A DNA stretch of 64,000 bases from an uncultured Opitutaceae bacterium (lineage in GTDB: Bacteria > Verrucomicrobiota > Verrucomicrobiia > Opitutales > Opitutaceae), in NCBI GenBank assembly GCA_937958045.1, contig CALFXL010000056.1, positions 1 through 64,000 of the forward strand, read 5' to 3'. This document shows positions 34,015 to 42,953 of this stretch, one piece after another. A program made the position numbers and the translations under genes. The notes under the pieces are model-generated. The model saw nothing but the letters and a program-made list of their open reading frames with translations, did not search any database and was not told the origin of the DNA. Numbering within the stretch: the stretch's first letter is position 1; each line of letters begins with the position of its first letter.

Positions 34015-34814
34015 GCTTGCGAAGACGAATCGGGAACGGGCGGCGGCGCGGCAGTGGCGCCGGTTCCGGTGACTTGAAGAAACACATCTTCGAGCGACCC
34101 CCGATCGTCACCGGCGTGACGCCGCAGTTCGTCGAGCGTTCCCTCGGCGACCAAACGACCGGCGTGAAGAATGCCGATACGCTGTGCAAGGCGCTCGGCG
34201 ACGTCGAGGATGTGCGTGGTGAGGATGACGGTGTTTCCGCGGCGAACGAAATCGAGCAGGATGTCCTTCACGTGACGCGCGGCGGCCGCGTCGAGCCCCG
34301 TCAACGGCTCGTCGAGAAGCATGAGCGATGGCTCGTGAATGAGCGCGCCGCAGAGCGCCATTTTCTGTTTCATGCCGCGGGAAAATCCTTCGATGTAGTC
34401 GTCGCGCTTTTCCCAAAGGCCGAGCGATTGGAGCAACTCCTCGGCGCGCGAGCCGGCGGTGTGGGCGGGGAGATCCCAGAGCGAAGCGACGAACTCGAGA
34501 TATTCGAGCGGGCGGAGTTTGCCGTAGAGCACGGGATCGTCCGGCACGTAAGCGAGCGGACGTTTCGCTTCGGACGGATTTTTTTGGAGTTGTATCCCTT
34601 CGATGAATATATCGCCCGCGTCTGGTCGCAGCAGACCGGCGATCATGCGGATCGAGGTGGTTTTACCGGCGCCGTTTGGACCGAGAAACGCGTAGAGCAG
34701 GCCGCGCGGCACGCGCAGATCGAGTCCATCGACGGCCTTGGTGCCCCCAAAGTGTTTTCGAAGTCCGCGAGTTTCGCAGGCGAAGATCGCAGGCGCGGCG
34801 GTGTCGGGATTCAT
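34011..34814 (-). CDS. ABC transporter ATP-binding protein (exporter type)
   Basis: A 267-residue ATPase. Walker A GPNGAGKTT, Q-loop YVPDDPVLY, signature EGFSRGMKQKM (FSRGM instead of LSGGQ, usual in ABC-2 drug/polymer exporters), Walker B LMLLDEPLTGLD and switch TTHILDVAE are all present. The unusual signature and the C-terminal extension fit ABC-2 partners. It pairs with the permease at 32488-34014, overlapping by 4 bp. Confidence 0.9.
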   Translation of the reverse strand: MNPDTAAPAIFACETRGLRKHFGGTKAVDGLDLRVPRGLLYAFLGPNGAGKTTSIRMIAGLLRPDAGDIFIEGIQLQKNPSEAKRPLAYVPDDPVLYGKLRPLEYLEFVASLWDLPAHTAGSRAEELLQSLGLWEKRDDYIEGFSRGMKQKMALCGALIHEPSLMLLDEPLTGLDAAAARHVKDILLDFVRRGNTVILTTHILDVAERLAQRIGILHAGRLVAEGTLDELRRHAGDDRGSLEDVFLQVTGTGATAAPPPVPDSSSQA

Positions 34815-34854
34815 TGGCCGCGAGGAAGGCGGGAAGCGCGCAGCCGCGCAACGC

Positions 34855-35502
34855 TCATGTGCGCATCCGCGCGATGAGGGCGGCGAGCGTGACTTCGGCG
34901 AGGGAATCCACGCGCCAGTGTGCGTGTGGAAACTGGTGGTGCTGCGTCGAGGGATTGGGCGCGACGACGCAGAAAAGACCGGCGCGATGAGCGGCTTCGC
35001 TGCCGGGAAGCGAATCTTCAAACGCCACGGAGCGCGCGGGATCGGCGCCGAGGGCGGCGAGCGCGGACAGGTAGATTTCGGGTTCGGGTTTTCCCCGCGA
35101 GACGTCGTCGCGGCAGCGGACGACATCGAATGTATTCAACAATCCGATACGTTGGAGATGGTGATCGACCCACGCGTGCGTGGAGTTGGACGCGACGCCG
35201 AGACGGATGCCCGCGGCGCGCGCTTCGGTGAGGAGAGATTCGACGCCGGGCAGGATCGGTTGCGCGGAGATGAGTTGGTGACGCAGTTCGTAGTGATTTT
35301 TCTCCAACTCAAGCCGGTCGACTTCGGGGCCGAAAGCGATCCACGGATCGAAATCCATGTCGGCGTGACCCACGACGCTGAGCGCGTGGTTGCGCGAGCA
35401 AACGATGCCGGCGCGTTCATGGATTTTCACCCAGGCTTCGACGATGGGTGTTTCGGTGTCTACGATGAGACCGTCGAAATCGAAAACGAAGGCGTCGATC
35501 AT
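34855..35502 (-). CDS. HAD-superfamily phosphatase (beta-phosphoglucomutase-like)
   Basis: A 215-residue hydrolase. The nucleophile motif VFDFDGLIVDTETP (Asp8, Asp10), SNSTHAW (motif II), RCRDDVSRGKPEPEIYL (motif III Lys) and VAFEDSLPGSEAAHRAG (motif IV) are intact, and the cap is the helical type of subfamily IA (CbbY/PGM group). It may remove phosphate from sugars or repair damaged sugar phosphates; the substrate is unknown. It overlaps the next gene upstream by 4 bp. Confidence 0.88.
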   Translation of the reverse strand: MIDAFVFDFDGLIVDTETPIVEAWVKIHERAGIVCSRNHALSVVGHADMDFDPWIAFGPEVDRLELEKNHYELRHQLISAQPILPGVESLLTEARAAGIRLGVASNSTHAWVDHHLQRIGLLNTFDVVRCRDDVSRGKPEPEIYLSALAALGADPARSVAFEDSLPGSEAAHRAGLFCVVAPNPSTQHHQFPHAHWRVDSLAEVTLAALIARMRT

Positions 35503-36044
35503 GAGGAAAAGACGTTGGGCAATCCGTCGATGCTGCGCGCATTTTTCTCCGCGCGATACGCGACGAGTCCGTCGGGACCTTTTTTCTCGGCCCAGTTGAT
35601 CAACGTGTCGCGCGGCCCCGTGTATTCGAAGAACGGCACGCCGAAACCACACGAAGTTTGCACGGACTCGATGTCGACGATCACCAGCTGGCGTTCGCCG
35701 GCGAGCGCAGGGCCGAAGAGCGGCCGCAGTTGCTTCCAATCCGCATCGCCCGGCAGGATGCTGCGTCCGCGTCCGTAGAAACGCAGGATGAGCGGATCGT
35801 TTTCGAACGAGCAAAACATAAGCGTGATGCGACCATCGGCGGCGAGATGCGCGGAGGTCTCGGCGCCGCTGCCCGTGAGATCGAGAAAACCCGCGCGCGA
35901 CGGCGTGAGCACGCGAAACGCGTCGTAGCCCTTGGGCGAAACATTGACGCGGCCGGTCGCGTGCGCGGTGGCGACGAAGAAAATTTTTTGTCGCGCGATG
36001 AACTCGCGATGCGCGTCGGTGAGGTGCTCAAAAAATTTGCCCAT
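35499..36044 (-). CDS. Pyridoxamine 5'-phosphate oxidase-family protein
   Basis: A 181-residue protein of the split-barrel FMN-binding fold. FIARQKIFFVATAHATGRVNVSPKGYDAFRVL and ADGRITLMFCSFENDPLILRFYGRGRSI match the PNPOx-like group found in many bacteria. The specific flavin or haem ligand and substrate are not determined. It overlaps the HAD phosphatase gene, so the two are probably co-transcribed. Confidence 0.85.
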   Translation of the reverse strand: MGKFFEHLTDAHREFIARQKIFFVATAHATGRVNVSPKGYDAFRVLTPSRAGFLDLTGSGAETSAHLAADGRITLMFCSFENDPLILRFYGRGRSILPGDADWKQLRPLFGPALAGERQLVIVDIESVQTSCGFGVPFFEYTGPRDTLINWAEKKGPDGLVAYRAEKNARSIDGLPNVFSS

Positions 36045-36099
36045 GAGGCCGGCCAGCAGAACAGGTCAGGCGAAACTGGGCAAGGGCCGCGCAGCGCGA

Positions 36100-37881
36100 T
36101 CAACGCGTGCGCGGCGTGGACGGCAGCGAACCCGTGGAACGCAGGATGGGAACGGGTTCTCCGGTGCGTGCGTCGATCGGGGCGGGGGAGGCAAACGGCA
36201 TTTTTTCACCCTGCGCGTAAGCCTCCGGATGTTGTTCCTGGAGTGCTTTCAACCGCGCGCCGATTTCGGCAGCGGGCAGGTTGCGATTACCGGTCCGCAG
36301 GCAGGCGAGGTAATGTTGGACGGCGGAGGGGAACTGGCCGGCGGCCTCGAAGTTTTGCGCGGCGAAAAACAGCCGGAAGCTGCCGGCCTCGCCATTGGCC
36401 CCGAGCGCGCCGAGTGCATCGACCGTGCGTTGAGCGAGTGCCCAGTCCCGGCGTTCGTTTGCGGTGTGCAACACGCGCATGAGATAGGAAAAGATATTTT
36501 CGTTCTCCTCTTTGACGAGATCGGGCGGAGGCGCGGCGATGACGATCACGGCGGCGGCGGCGAGCTCGGCGCGGACCCTGGCAATTGCGTCGCGGTACTG
36601 AGGCACCGGGCTGCCGGCGACGCGCATGCGCAGGAATTGTTGCGCAGCGGAGAGGTCGCCGCTGGCGATCTGGCTGGCGGATTGCTGAAGGTTCGTGAGC
36701 GTGAGGCTCAGGGCGGTGAGCGCGGGATCCTGGCCCGCGCGAGGCGGATTGGCGACGAGCGCAAGCTCGGCGACGAACGTGTCGAGGGTGGCGAGCGTGA
36801 GCGATTCCGGCGGCGGAGGCCCGGCGGTTTTTCGGTCCGGGATGGCGTCCGCGTGCATGGCAATACTCTCGATCGCTTCGCGGAGTTTGGACCGCGGAAA
36901 AATCGTATCGAACGAAGCGTCGGAGAGGAGATTGCGCGCGGTTTGTTGCGCATTGGGTTCATGGGCCGCGGTCTCGGCAAGGTAGTCCTGCCAGCTCGCG
37001 GCGAAACGGCGAAGCACCTCGATGCGGCGGCGGTCCTCCTGGGTGCCGCTGCTGTAATCTTGATCCAGCTCCCGGCGTATATTGGCGAGCGTCTGCAAAA
37101 AGGAATCGAGCTCGGCGGCCTTGGTGTCGGCCCTGATAATTGCGGGCAGGCGCTGGATGAGTGCGGAAAGTTCTTCGGTTAACGTGGCGAGTGCCTTCCT
37201 CCGGCTTTCATTAAGCGATTCCTGGAGCGCGAGAATCTCCGAACGCGGCAGGATGTCGGTGATTGTGGCGAGGTGTGCGAGCAAGTTGAGCGACTGCATG
37301 GCGCGCTCGGGATTTTTCGCGGCGAGATGCGCTGTGTAGTCCTGCCAGCGCGCGATGAAGTCGCGCGTCGTGTGGATCTCCTGGGAAATAGTGGGCGTCT
37401 GATTGATGCGCATACCGGGCGGCACGGAGAGCTGGCTGAGCTCCTTCAGCAGCGCGTCGAAATCGGCGGCGGGCGCACGCGCGACGATTTTTTCGCGAAG
37501 TTTGTCGATGATCGCATGGAGCGAACGGGCCGCCTCGGCTTCCAGTTCGTCGGCGGCTTTGTTCACGATCGCCAAGGCTTCTTCGACGAATACCAGACAC
37601 TCCTTGTGAGGGGAAAAGTTGGCGCGGAAATTGGTCAGCGCGAACTGTGCGGACTGAAGGTTCCCCTGCTTGAGGGAGGCGCGCGCTTGATCGAATGCCT
37701 GCACCAACTGCTTTCTCGCGAGCACCGCTTTTTCATCGATGGCCTGTAGTTGCTAGGCGGATACTTTCTGCTGAAGGGCCTCGAAAGCCTTCCCGGCTTC
37801 TTGCGCGGGTGTCGCGGCGAAGACCGGGGAAAGGAGCAGGAACGAAAGCAAGGCGAGCGCGCGACAACGGGATGATTTCAT
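36100..37881 (-). pseudogene. Secreted helical-repeat protein, split by in-frame TAG
   Basis: The reading frame would encode 593 residues. A signal peptide (MKSSRCRALALLSFLLLSP..., start 37881, cleavage near FAATP) is followed by KAFEALQQKVSA, then TAG at 37753-37755, then QLQAIDEKAVLARKQLV in the same frame without any gap. The remaining 541-codon frame (GTG start at 37725 possible) is alpha-helical, with TPR-like stretches (AQFALTNF, NAERRDWALAQRTVDAL) and a C-terminal MPFASPAPIDARTGEPVP. The nonsense codon would prevent secretion of the body unless it is suppressed. Unidentified family. Confidence 0.7.
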
Positions 37882-38102
37882 GAGAACGAAGCGGAGGGTG
37901 GTAACGGGAAGAGTCGCGGGGTGACGGCGAGGACCTGTGCTCCCGCGAGTTGGCCGGCGAGCGTTGTTTCGAGGTGATCCGCAGCAAGCGCGAAATGCCG
38001 CAACGGACACGCGTGAGGCACCGGCCGGCCGTGCAAGACGTCTCCCGAAAACGCCGCGCTGTCCGCTCGACGCGCGCACGGTTTCCATTACCGTGCGCGG
38101 CC

Positions 38103-39995
38103 ATGCGTTCTCCTACTCGTTCACTCACGCTCACGGTTCTTTCCTTCGCTTGCATGACTGCTTCCGCCGCCGCCAAACCTGAAACGCGTAACCGCGCGGA
38201 GATTCCCGCCGAATATAAATGGGACTTCACGCCGATCTATCAGGACTGGGAGGCATGGGAAGCGGGCCTGAAGCTGATGGAGGAAAAAATGAACGCGTTT
38301 CCCGCGCTCAAAGGCACGCTGTCCTCGGGGCCTGCGGCGGTGGTGAAAGCGTATCAGTTGTACGACGAAATCGGGCAGCTGCAGTATCGCGTTTATCGGT
38401 ACCCGCAGCTCCAGCGCGACGTGGATACGCGCAACAACGACATCCTCGGAAAACTCCAGCGCGTGCAGGCCGTCTTCGCGAAGTTCGGCACGGCGACGTC
38501 ATGGTTCACGCCCGAGTTGCTGACGATTCCGCAGGAGACGATGGAAAAATGGATCGCGGAAACGCCCGAACTCGCGCCGTACAAGTTTACGATTCTCGAC
38601 AGCTATCGCCAGCAGGCGCACGTGCTCGATGAAAAGGGCGAACGGCTCCTTTCGTTTGCGTCGCGTTTGAGCCAGAGCCCGACCTCGATCTTTCAGGAGC
38701 TGAGCACGAGCGATGTGAAGTTTCCGAAGGTCACGCTGAGCGATGGCCAGGAAGTCACGCTCTCGCCGAGCGCCTATCAATACGTCCTCAACACCAATCG
38801 CAATCAGGCCGACCGCAAGCTCGCGTTTGAAACGTATCACAAGACCTACGAAGCCACCATCAATACGTACGCCGCGATCTACAACGGCGTGCTGCAGCGC
38901 GGGTGGTTTACGGCGCAGGCGCGCAATTATCCGACCACGCTCGATGCGGCACTGCATGGTGACGCGATTCCGACGCAGGTCGTGACGAATCTCATCGAGA
39001 CAACACGCGCGGGCACTGAGCCCTTCCGCCGCTACATGCGCCTGCGCAAGAAGCTGCTCGGTCTCGAGAACTACAATCCGTACGACAACTTCATTCCGAT
39101 CTACGACGTGGAGAAAAAGTATCCGTACGAGATGGCGAAGGAACTCGCGTTGAAATCGGTCGAACCGCTCGGCGCCGAGTACGTGGAGAAATACAAAAAG
39201 TTCGTTTCGGGGGGCCGCATCGACGTGTACGAAAACGAAGGCAAACGCAGCGGCGCTTACTGCGCGGGCGTGTACGGCGTCGGTCCGTATTTGCTGCTCA
39301 ATCACAACGAGACGCTCGATTCCGTTTTCACGTTTGCGCACGAAGCCGGACACGCGATGCACACCGTGCTCTCGTACGAATCGCAGCCGTTTGTGACATC
39401 GGGTTACACGATCTTTGTCGCGGAAGTGGCGTCGACGATCAACGAGCGTTTTCTCCTCAATCAATTCCTCGAAACGACGACCGACCCCAAGGAGCGTTTT
39501 GTTCTGCTGCAGCACGCGGTCGATTCGATCGTGGGCACTTTTTATACGCAGGTGATGTTTGCGGATTACGAACTGCAGGCGCATCGCCTCGTCGAAGAAG
39601 GCAAACCCGTCACCGCCGAAGTGCTCAGCGGCATCTACCGCAAATTGCTCGAGGAGTATTATGGTGACGCGGCCGAGATCAATGACCTCTATCGCGTTAC
39701 CTGGGCGCGCATCCCGCACTTCTTCAACTCGCCGTATTATGTTTATCAATACGCGACCTGCTTCGCGTCGTCGGCGCAGATCTTCAAAGAGATGACCACG
39801 GGCGACGAAGCATCGAAAAAGGCCGCGACCGAACGCTACCTAACGTTGCTCCGCAGCGGCGGTAACGATCATCCGATGGAGCAGCTCAAGAAAGCCGGCG
39901 TCGATCTCACCAAGCCCGCGACCGTGCAGGCGGTGATCGATCAGATGAACGAACTGGTGACGCAGCTCGAAATCGAAGCGGCCAAGATTCCCTGA
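38103..39995 (+). CDS. pepF: Oligoendopeptidase F (M3 family), exported
   Basis: A 630-residue metallopeptidase. The start ATG at 38103 gives a signal peptide (MRSPTRSLTLTVLSFACMTASAAA). YKWDFTPIYQDWEAWE is the usual PepF opening. The zinc motif is HEAGH (FAHEAGHAMH) with His413, Glu414 and His417. ILSYESQP, FVAEVASTINE and FMTQVMFADYE-like segments (TFYTQVMFADYELQAH) complete the family signature. It cleaves short peptides; export suggests peptide scavenging in the periplasm. A strong terminator follows. Confidence 0.93.
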   Translation: MRSPTRSLTLTVLSFACMTASAAAKPETRNRAEIPAEYKWDFTPIYQDWEAWEAGLKLMEEKMNAFPALKGTLSSGPAAVVKAYQLYDEIGQLQYRVYRYPQLQRDVDTRNNDILGKLQRVQAVFAKFGTATSWFTPELLTIPQETMEKWIAETPELAPYKFTILDSYRQQAHVLDEKGERLLSFASRLSQSPTSIFQELSTSDVKFPKVTLSDGQEVTLSPSAYQYVLNTNRNQADRKLAFETYHKTYEATINTYAAIYNGVLQRGWFTAQARNYPTTLDAALHGDAIPTQVVTNLIETTRAGTEPFRRYMRLRKKLLGLENYNPYDNFIPIYDVEKKYPYEMAKELALKSVEPLGAEYVEKYKKFVSGGRIDVYENEGKRSGAYCAGVYGVGPYLLLNHNETLDSVFTFAHEAGHAMHTVLSYESQPFVTSGYTIFVAEVASTINERFLLNQFLETTTDPKERFVLLQHAVDSIVGTFYTQVMFADYELQAHRLVEEGKPVTAEVLSGIYRKLLEEYYGDAAEINDLYRVTWARIPHFFNSPYYVYQYATCFASSAQIFKEMTTGDEASKKAATERYLTLLRSGGNDHPMEQLKKAGVDLTKPATVQAVIDQMNELVTQLEIEAAKIP

Positions 39996-40022
39996 GATTT
40001 CCCGGCACGCTTTAAACAAAAG

Positions 40023-40056
40023 CCCGCGCACGATCCTCGTGCGCGGGTTTTTATTT
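40023..40056 (+). terminator. Rho-independent terminator after pepF
   Basis: Stem CCCGCGCACGA (40023-40033), loop TCC, TCGTGCGCGGG (40037-40047), then TTTTTATTT. The stem is a perfect 11 bp with a clear T tract. It lies about 28 bp after the pepF stop codon. Confidence 0.92.
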
Positions 40057-40065
40057 AAACGTCAT

Positions 40066-40122
40066 GGGAGCGCGGGCCGCTGGCCGGCTCGTCGGAAACT
40101 GCCGGCGGGCCGCCGGCGCTCC
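40066..40122. repeat. Dispersed palindromic GC-rich repeat, copy A
   Basis: GGGAGC opens and GCTCC closes the element, which contains CTCGTCGGAAACTGCCGGC and CCGGCGGGCCGCCGGCG. It shares its plan and the core GGAAAnTGCCGGC with 51720-51778. It lies between the pepF terminator and the convergent gene end at 40143. Confidence 0.5.
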
Positions 40123-40142
40123 GGCGAACGGGCGCTCCTCAC

Positions 40143-41882
40143 TCAATGACTATTGTTTGATGGATCCGCTTTGAGCGCCGTGAAACGGGCGCGCGTTTCG
40201 TCGTCGCGGGAGATTTTTTCGCCGTGCATCGCGAGCGCATTCACGGCGGCGGTGTTGCCGGCACGCGCATGCAGTCGCGCCACGGCGTAGATGAGCGCGG
40301 TCGAACGCGGGAAGCGCTGCACGCCTTCGGTGAGCACGGCGAGATGATCGCTGCTCGGCATGGTGTACGCCGCGAGCCATGCCTCCGCGATCATCGTGTA
40401 GAGATCCGCCGAAACCGCTGGCAAGGCACGCGCGTCGAAGAGCGGTTTCAACACGCGTCGGAGTTGCGCATCGCTGAGTTTGCCGTCCGGGCCGGCGGGT
40501 TGCGCGATCGCAGCGTCGAGACGAAGACGGGCGAGATCGACGAACACGCTGCCGCGCGGGGATTTGGGTACGGAGACTTCGAGAAAACGTCGCGCGCGAT
40601 CGGTATTGCCCGCGGCCAGTTCCGCCTGGCCGAGCGTGGAGAGAAACGCGGGATCGCGTTCGCCGCGAATATACGCGGCGACGAGTGCATCGCGCGCGCG
40701 GGCGGGTTGACCGCTGAGGCGCCAGGCATCGCCTTTGATGCGCATCGCCTCGCCTTCGGTGGCATCGCGCATCTCCGGCGGAGGCACATCGAGCGTACGT
40801 TCGCCGGTGATCTTGGTTTGGCGGTAAGTATAGTCGGTGAAGCTGATGTAGCCGCGCAGCTCGACGAGGAATTTGTTGTACGGTTTACCGAAACATTCCT
40901 CGAAAATCTCGGGCGTCAACGGTTCGCGGCTGGCGCGTTCCACCAGTTTGTTGAATGCCGCCTCGTAGCGCCCTTTGCGGCCGTAGAGGCACATGTGCGC
41001 GAAGGCATAGCATTGTTTCGCCCAGAGGTTGTTGCCGAGACGCGAACGTGCGGCGGGCGAGTCGGCCTTCACGCCGAAAAATTCGTCGAACGAAAGCAGG
41101 CGCTTGCGATTCAACGCGACGTTGAAATCGACGTCTTCGACCGGCGCGACCGCGATCATGGCTTGTGTGTCCTCGGCTTCGGCTGCGGCCGCGTTTTGCG
41201 CATTGGCCCAGGCTTTTTCGATGGAAATTTCGTTGCCGGGTTGGATGCGCCCGATGGTGATCAGCCGTGAAGAAAACTCCATGGCCATGATGATCTGGCT
41301 CAGGCCTTCCTCGAACCAGACGGGCGGCGGATTTTGCGCGAGGCTGAAGAGGTAGCGCAGGTATTCGCGATAAAGTTGTTTGTAGTGATCGATGCGGAAC
41401 TCGGACGGCATCGGCTCATCGCCCGCGATATCGACCGATTCCGCGTTGAGCAGTACCGTGCGCGAATGCAGATCGAGGATGACAAAAGCCTGTTCGCGAT
41501 TGTTGAGCACGAGACTGGCGCGCGAGTGTGTTTTCTTTTCCTCCGGCGAAAGAAATGAGGCGAACTCGCCGTTGCGTCCGCAGAGAATCATTGCGGAAGG
41601 CGGCGGGTTGTTTTGCGGCAGCGGCCAGACGATACCGAGCGCGAGGCGAAAAATCTCGAAGTCACGCAGCAGACGACGCGTTTCGCGATCGCTGGCCGAC
41701 GAGATGACTTCGAATCCCTCGAGGGTGGTGTAGCGCCATTTCTCGGGCTGCGGCAGATCGCGCGTGTCGGTGACGGTGAGCGTGGGCAGTTCAACGACCT
41801 CCTCCGACGCACGGAGCGCCGAGGAGAGGAGTAAGGAAACGGCGGCGAGAGCGATGACGCCAGGAATGCGATGGATGCGCAT
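40143..41882 (-). CDS. Secreted TPR protein, DUF1570/peptidase-MA-like
   Basis: A 579-residue protein with signal peptide (from Met at 41882, MRIHRIPGVIALAAVSLLLSSALRA). Residues about 60-260 hold an AILCGRNGEFASFL and VWFEEGLSQIIMAME block. The latter resembles the third motif (Glu ligand) of gluzincin-like peptidase MA/DUF1570 proteins, but no HExxH is seen where it is expected (FRIDHYKQLYREYLRYL), so activity is doubtful. The C-terminal half (about 410-570) is TPR-like. The in-frame upstream extension is not coding in character. Confidence 0.75.
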   Translation of the reverse strand: MRIHRIPGVIALAAVSLLLSSALRASEEVVELPTLTVTDTRDLPQPEKWRYTTLEGFEVISSASDRETRRLLRDFEIFRLALGIVWPLPQNNPPPSAMILCGRNGEFASFLSPEEKKTHSRASLVLNNREQAFVILDLHSRTVLLNAESVDIAGDEPMPSEFRIDHYKQLYREYLRYLFSLAQNPPPVWFEEGLSQIIMAMEFSSRLITIGRIQPGNEISIEKAWANAQNAAAAEAEDTQAMIAVAPVEDVDFNVALNRKRLLSFDEFFGVKADSPAARSRLGNNLWAKQCYAFAHMCLYGRKGRYEAAFNKLVERASREPLTPEIFEECFGKPYNKFLVELRGYISFTDYTYRQTKITGERTLDVPPPEMRDATEGEAMRIKGDAWRLSGQPARARDALVAAYIRGERDPAFLSTLGQAELAAGNTDRARRFLEVSVPKSPRGSVFVDLARLRLDAAIAQPAGPDGKLSDAQLRRVLKPLFDARALPAVSADLYTMIAEAWLAAYTMPSSDHLAVLTEGVQRFPRSTALIYAVARLHARAGNTAAVNALAMHGEKISRDDETRARFTALKADPSNNSH

Positions 41883-41982
41883 AGGATGCCGGGGTGAAGC
41901 AGACTTCAGCGGGTACGAACGAGAGGGCAAAGTAAATAAGATGACGAACCGGGCGGCCGTGTGGTTCGCCATAGGTCGCCAA

Positions 41983-42906
41983 TTAACCTTTGGGCACGCG
42001 TCGGTAGTCGCGCGGCGGATGGCCGACGATCCGGCGAAAACAACGCGTGAAATAATAAGGGTCGGTGAACCCTACGCGCCGCCCAATGGCCGCGATGCTT
42101 TCGTCGGTCGTATCGAGCAGCTGACACGCGCGCTGGATGCGACGCCGAATCAACCAGTCGATCGGCGCGAAACCGGTGTGACGCTTGAAGAGCGCGCAAT
42201 AATGCGGGACCGACAGTCCGGCGCGGCCCGCCAGTTCCTCGAGTCGCAGCGATTGGGCGAGATGTTCTTGTATCCAAGAAATGGATGCGACGAGGCGCGC
42301 CGAGGCCGAGCCGCCGTCATCGTGCGCAACCGACTGCGGCAGGCTGAGCCGGCTGAAAAAGACCCGTAGTGCGACGGAGGCCGCGGCGAGATTTGCGATT
42401 GCATAACCGCTTTCGAGCGCGGTCCAAACGGGACCAAGTTGCGCGGAACGATCTTGCGATGGGTCCAGTCGAAGCAGTCCGCCATGCGCGGGGAGTTGCA
42501 GCAGTTCTCGCCAAGCATCTGCCTCGGTGCCGGTGAAATGGGCCCACTCAATCGTCCACGGTTGCTCCGGATCGGCTCCGTAGGCATGCGGCCGATTGGC
42601 GGGAATCCAAAGCACGTCGCCCGCGGAAAGTGTGTAGCGGTGGCCGTCGACGTCGGCCCAGCCGCGTCCGGCCAGACAGAAAATTGCAAGCGCGGTCGGC
42701 GCGCCGTTCGGACGTCGCACGCCATGACCCGCGGCGCGCGGAAACACGCCGGCATCGGTCACGAGAAGTCCGCGCAAGAGCGGATGCCGCTCGGATTGGC
42801 GTCGCACGGGCGAGGGGAGGACGACGAGATGCTGACCGCGAAAGCCGTCCGGCAGCCCGTCCTTTACGGACATAAGATCATCCATCTTTTTCACAGGAGC
42901 CTCCAT
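41983..42906 (-). CDS. AraC-family transcriptional regulator
   Basis: A 307-residue regulator. The N-terminal half (about 20-180) is a cupin-type sensory domain (LSAGDVLWIPANRPHAYGAD). The C-terminal half (about 205-305) carries two helix-turn-helix motifs: SLRLEELAGRAGLSVPHYCALFKRHTGFAPIDWLIRRRI and ESIAAIGRRVGFTDPYYFTRCFRRIVGHPPRDYRR. It is divergent from the DUF5107 gene (48 bp apart), so it probably controls that gene and the MocA-type gene in response to a sugar. Confidence 0.92.
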   Translation of the reverse strand: MEAPVKKMDDLMSVKDGLPDGFRGQHLVVLPSPVRRQSERHPLLRGLLVTDAGVFPRAAGHGVRRPNGAPTALAIFCLAGRGWADVDGHRYTLSAGDVLWIPANRPHAYGADPEQPWTIEWAHFTGTEADAWRELLQLPAHGGLLRLDPSQDRSAQLGPVWTALESGYAIANLAAASVALRVFFSRLSLPQSVAHDDGGSASARLVASISWIQEHLAQSLRLEELAGRAGLSVPHYCALFKRHTGFAPIDWLIRRRIQRACQLLDTTDESIAAIGRRVGFTDPYYFTRCFRRIVGHPPRDYRRVPKG

Positions 42907-42953
42907 TGCTGTGAGGCTGTTGATACCGTAGGATCGGTCAAAATATTTATCCC

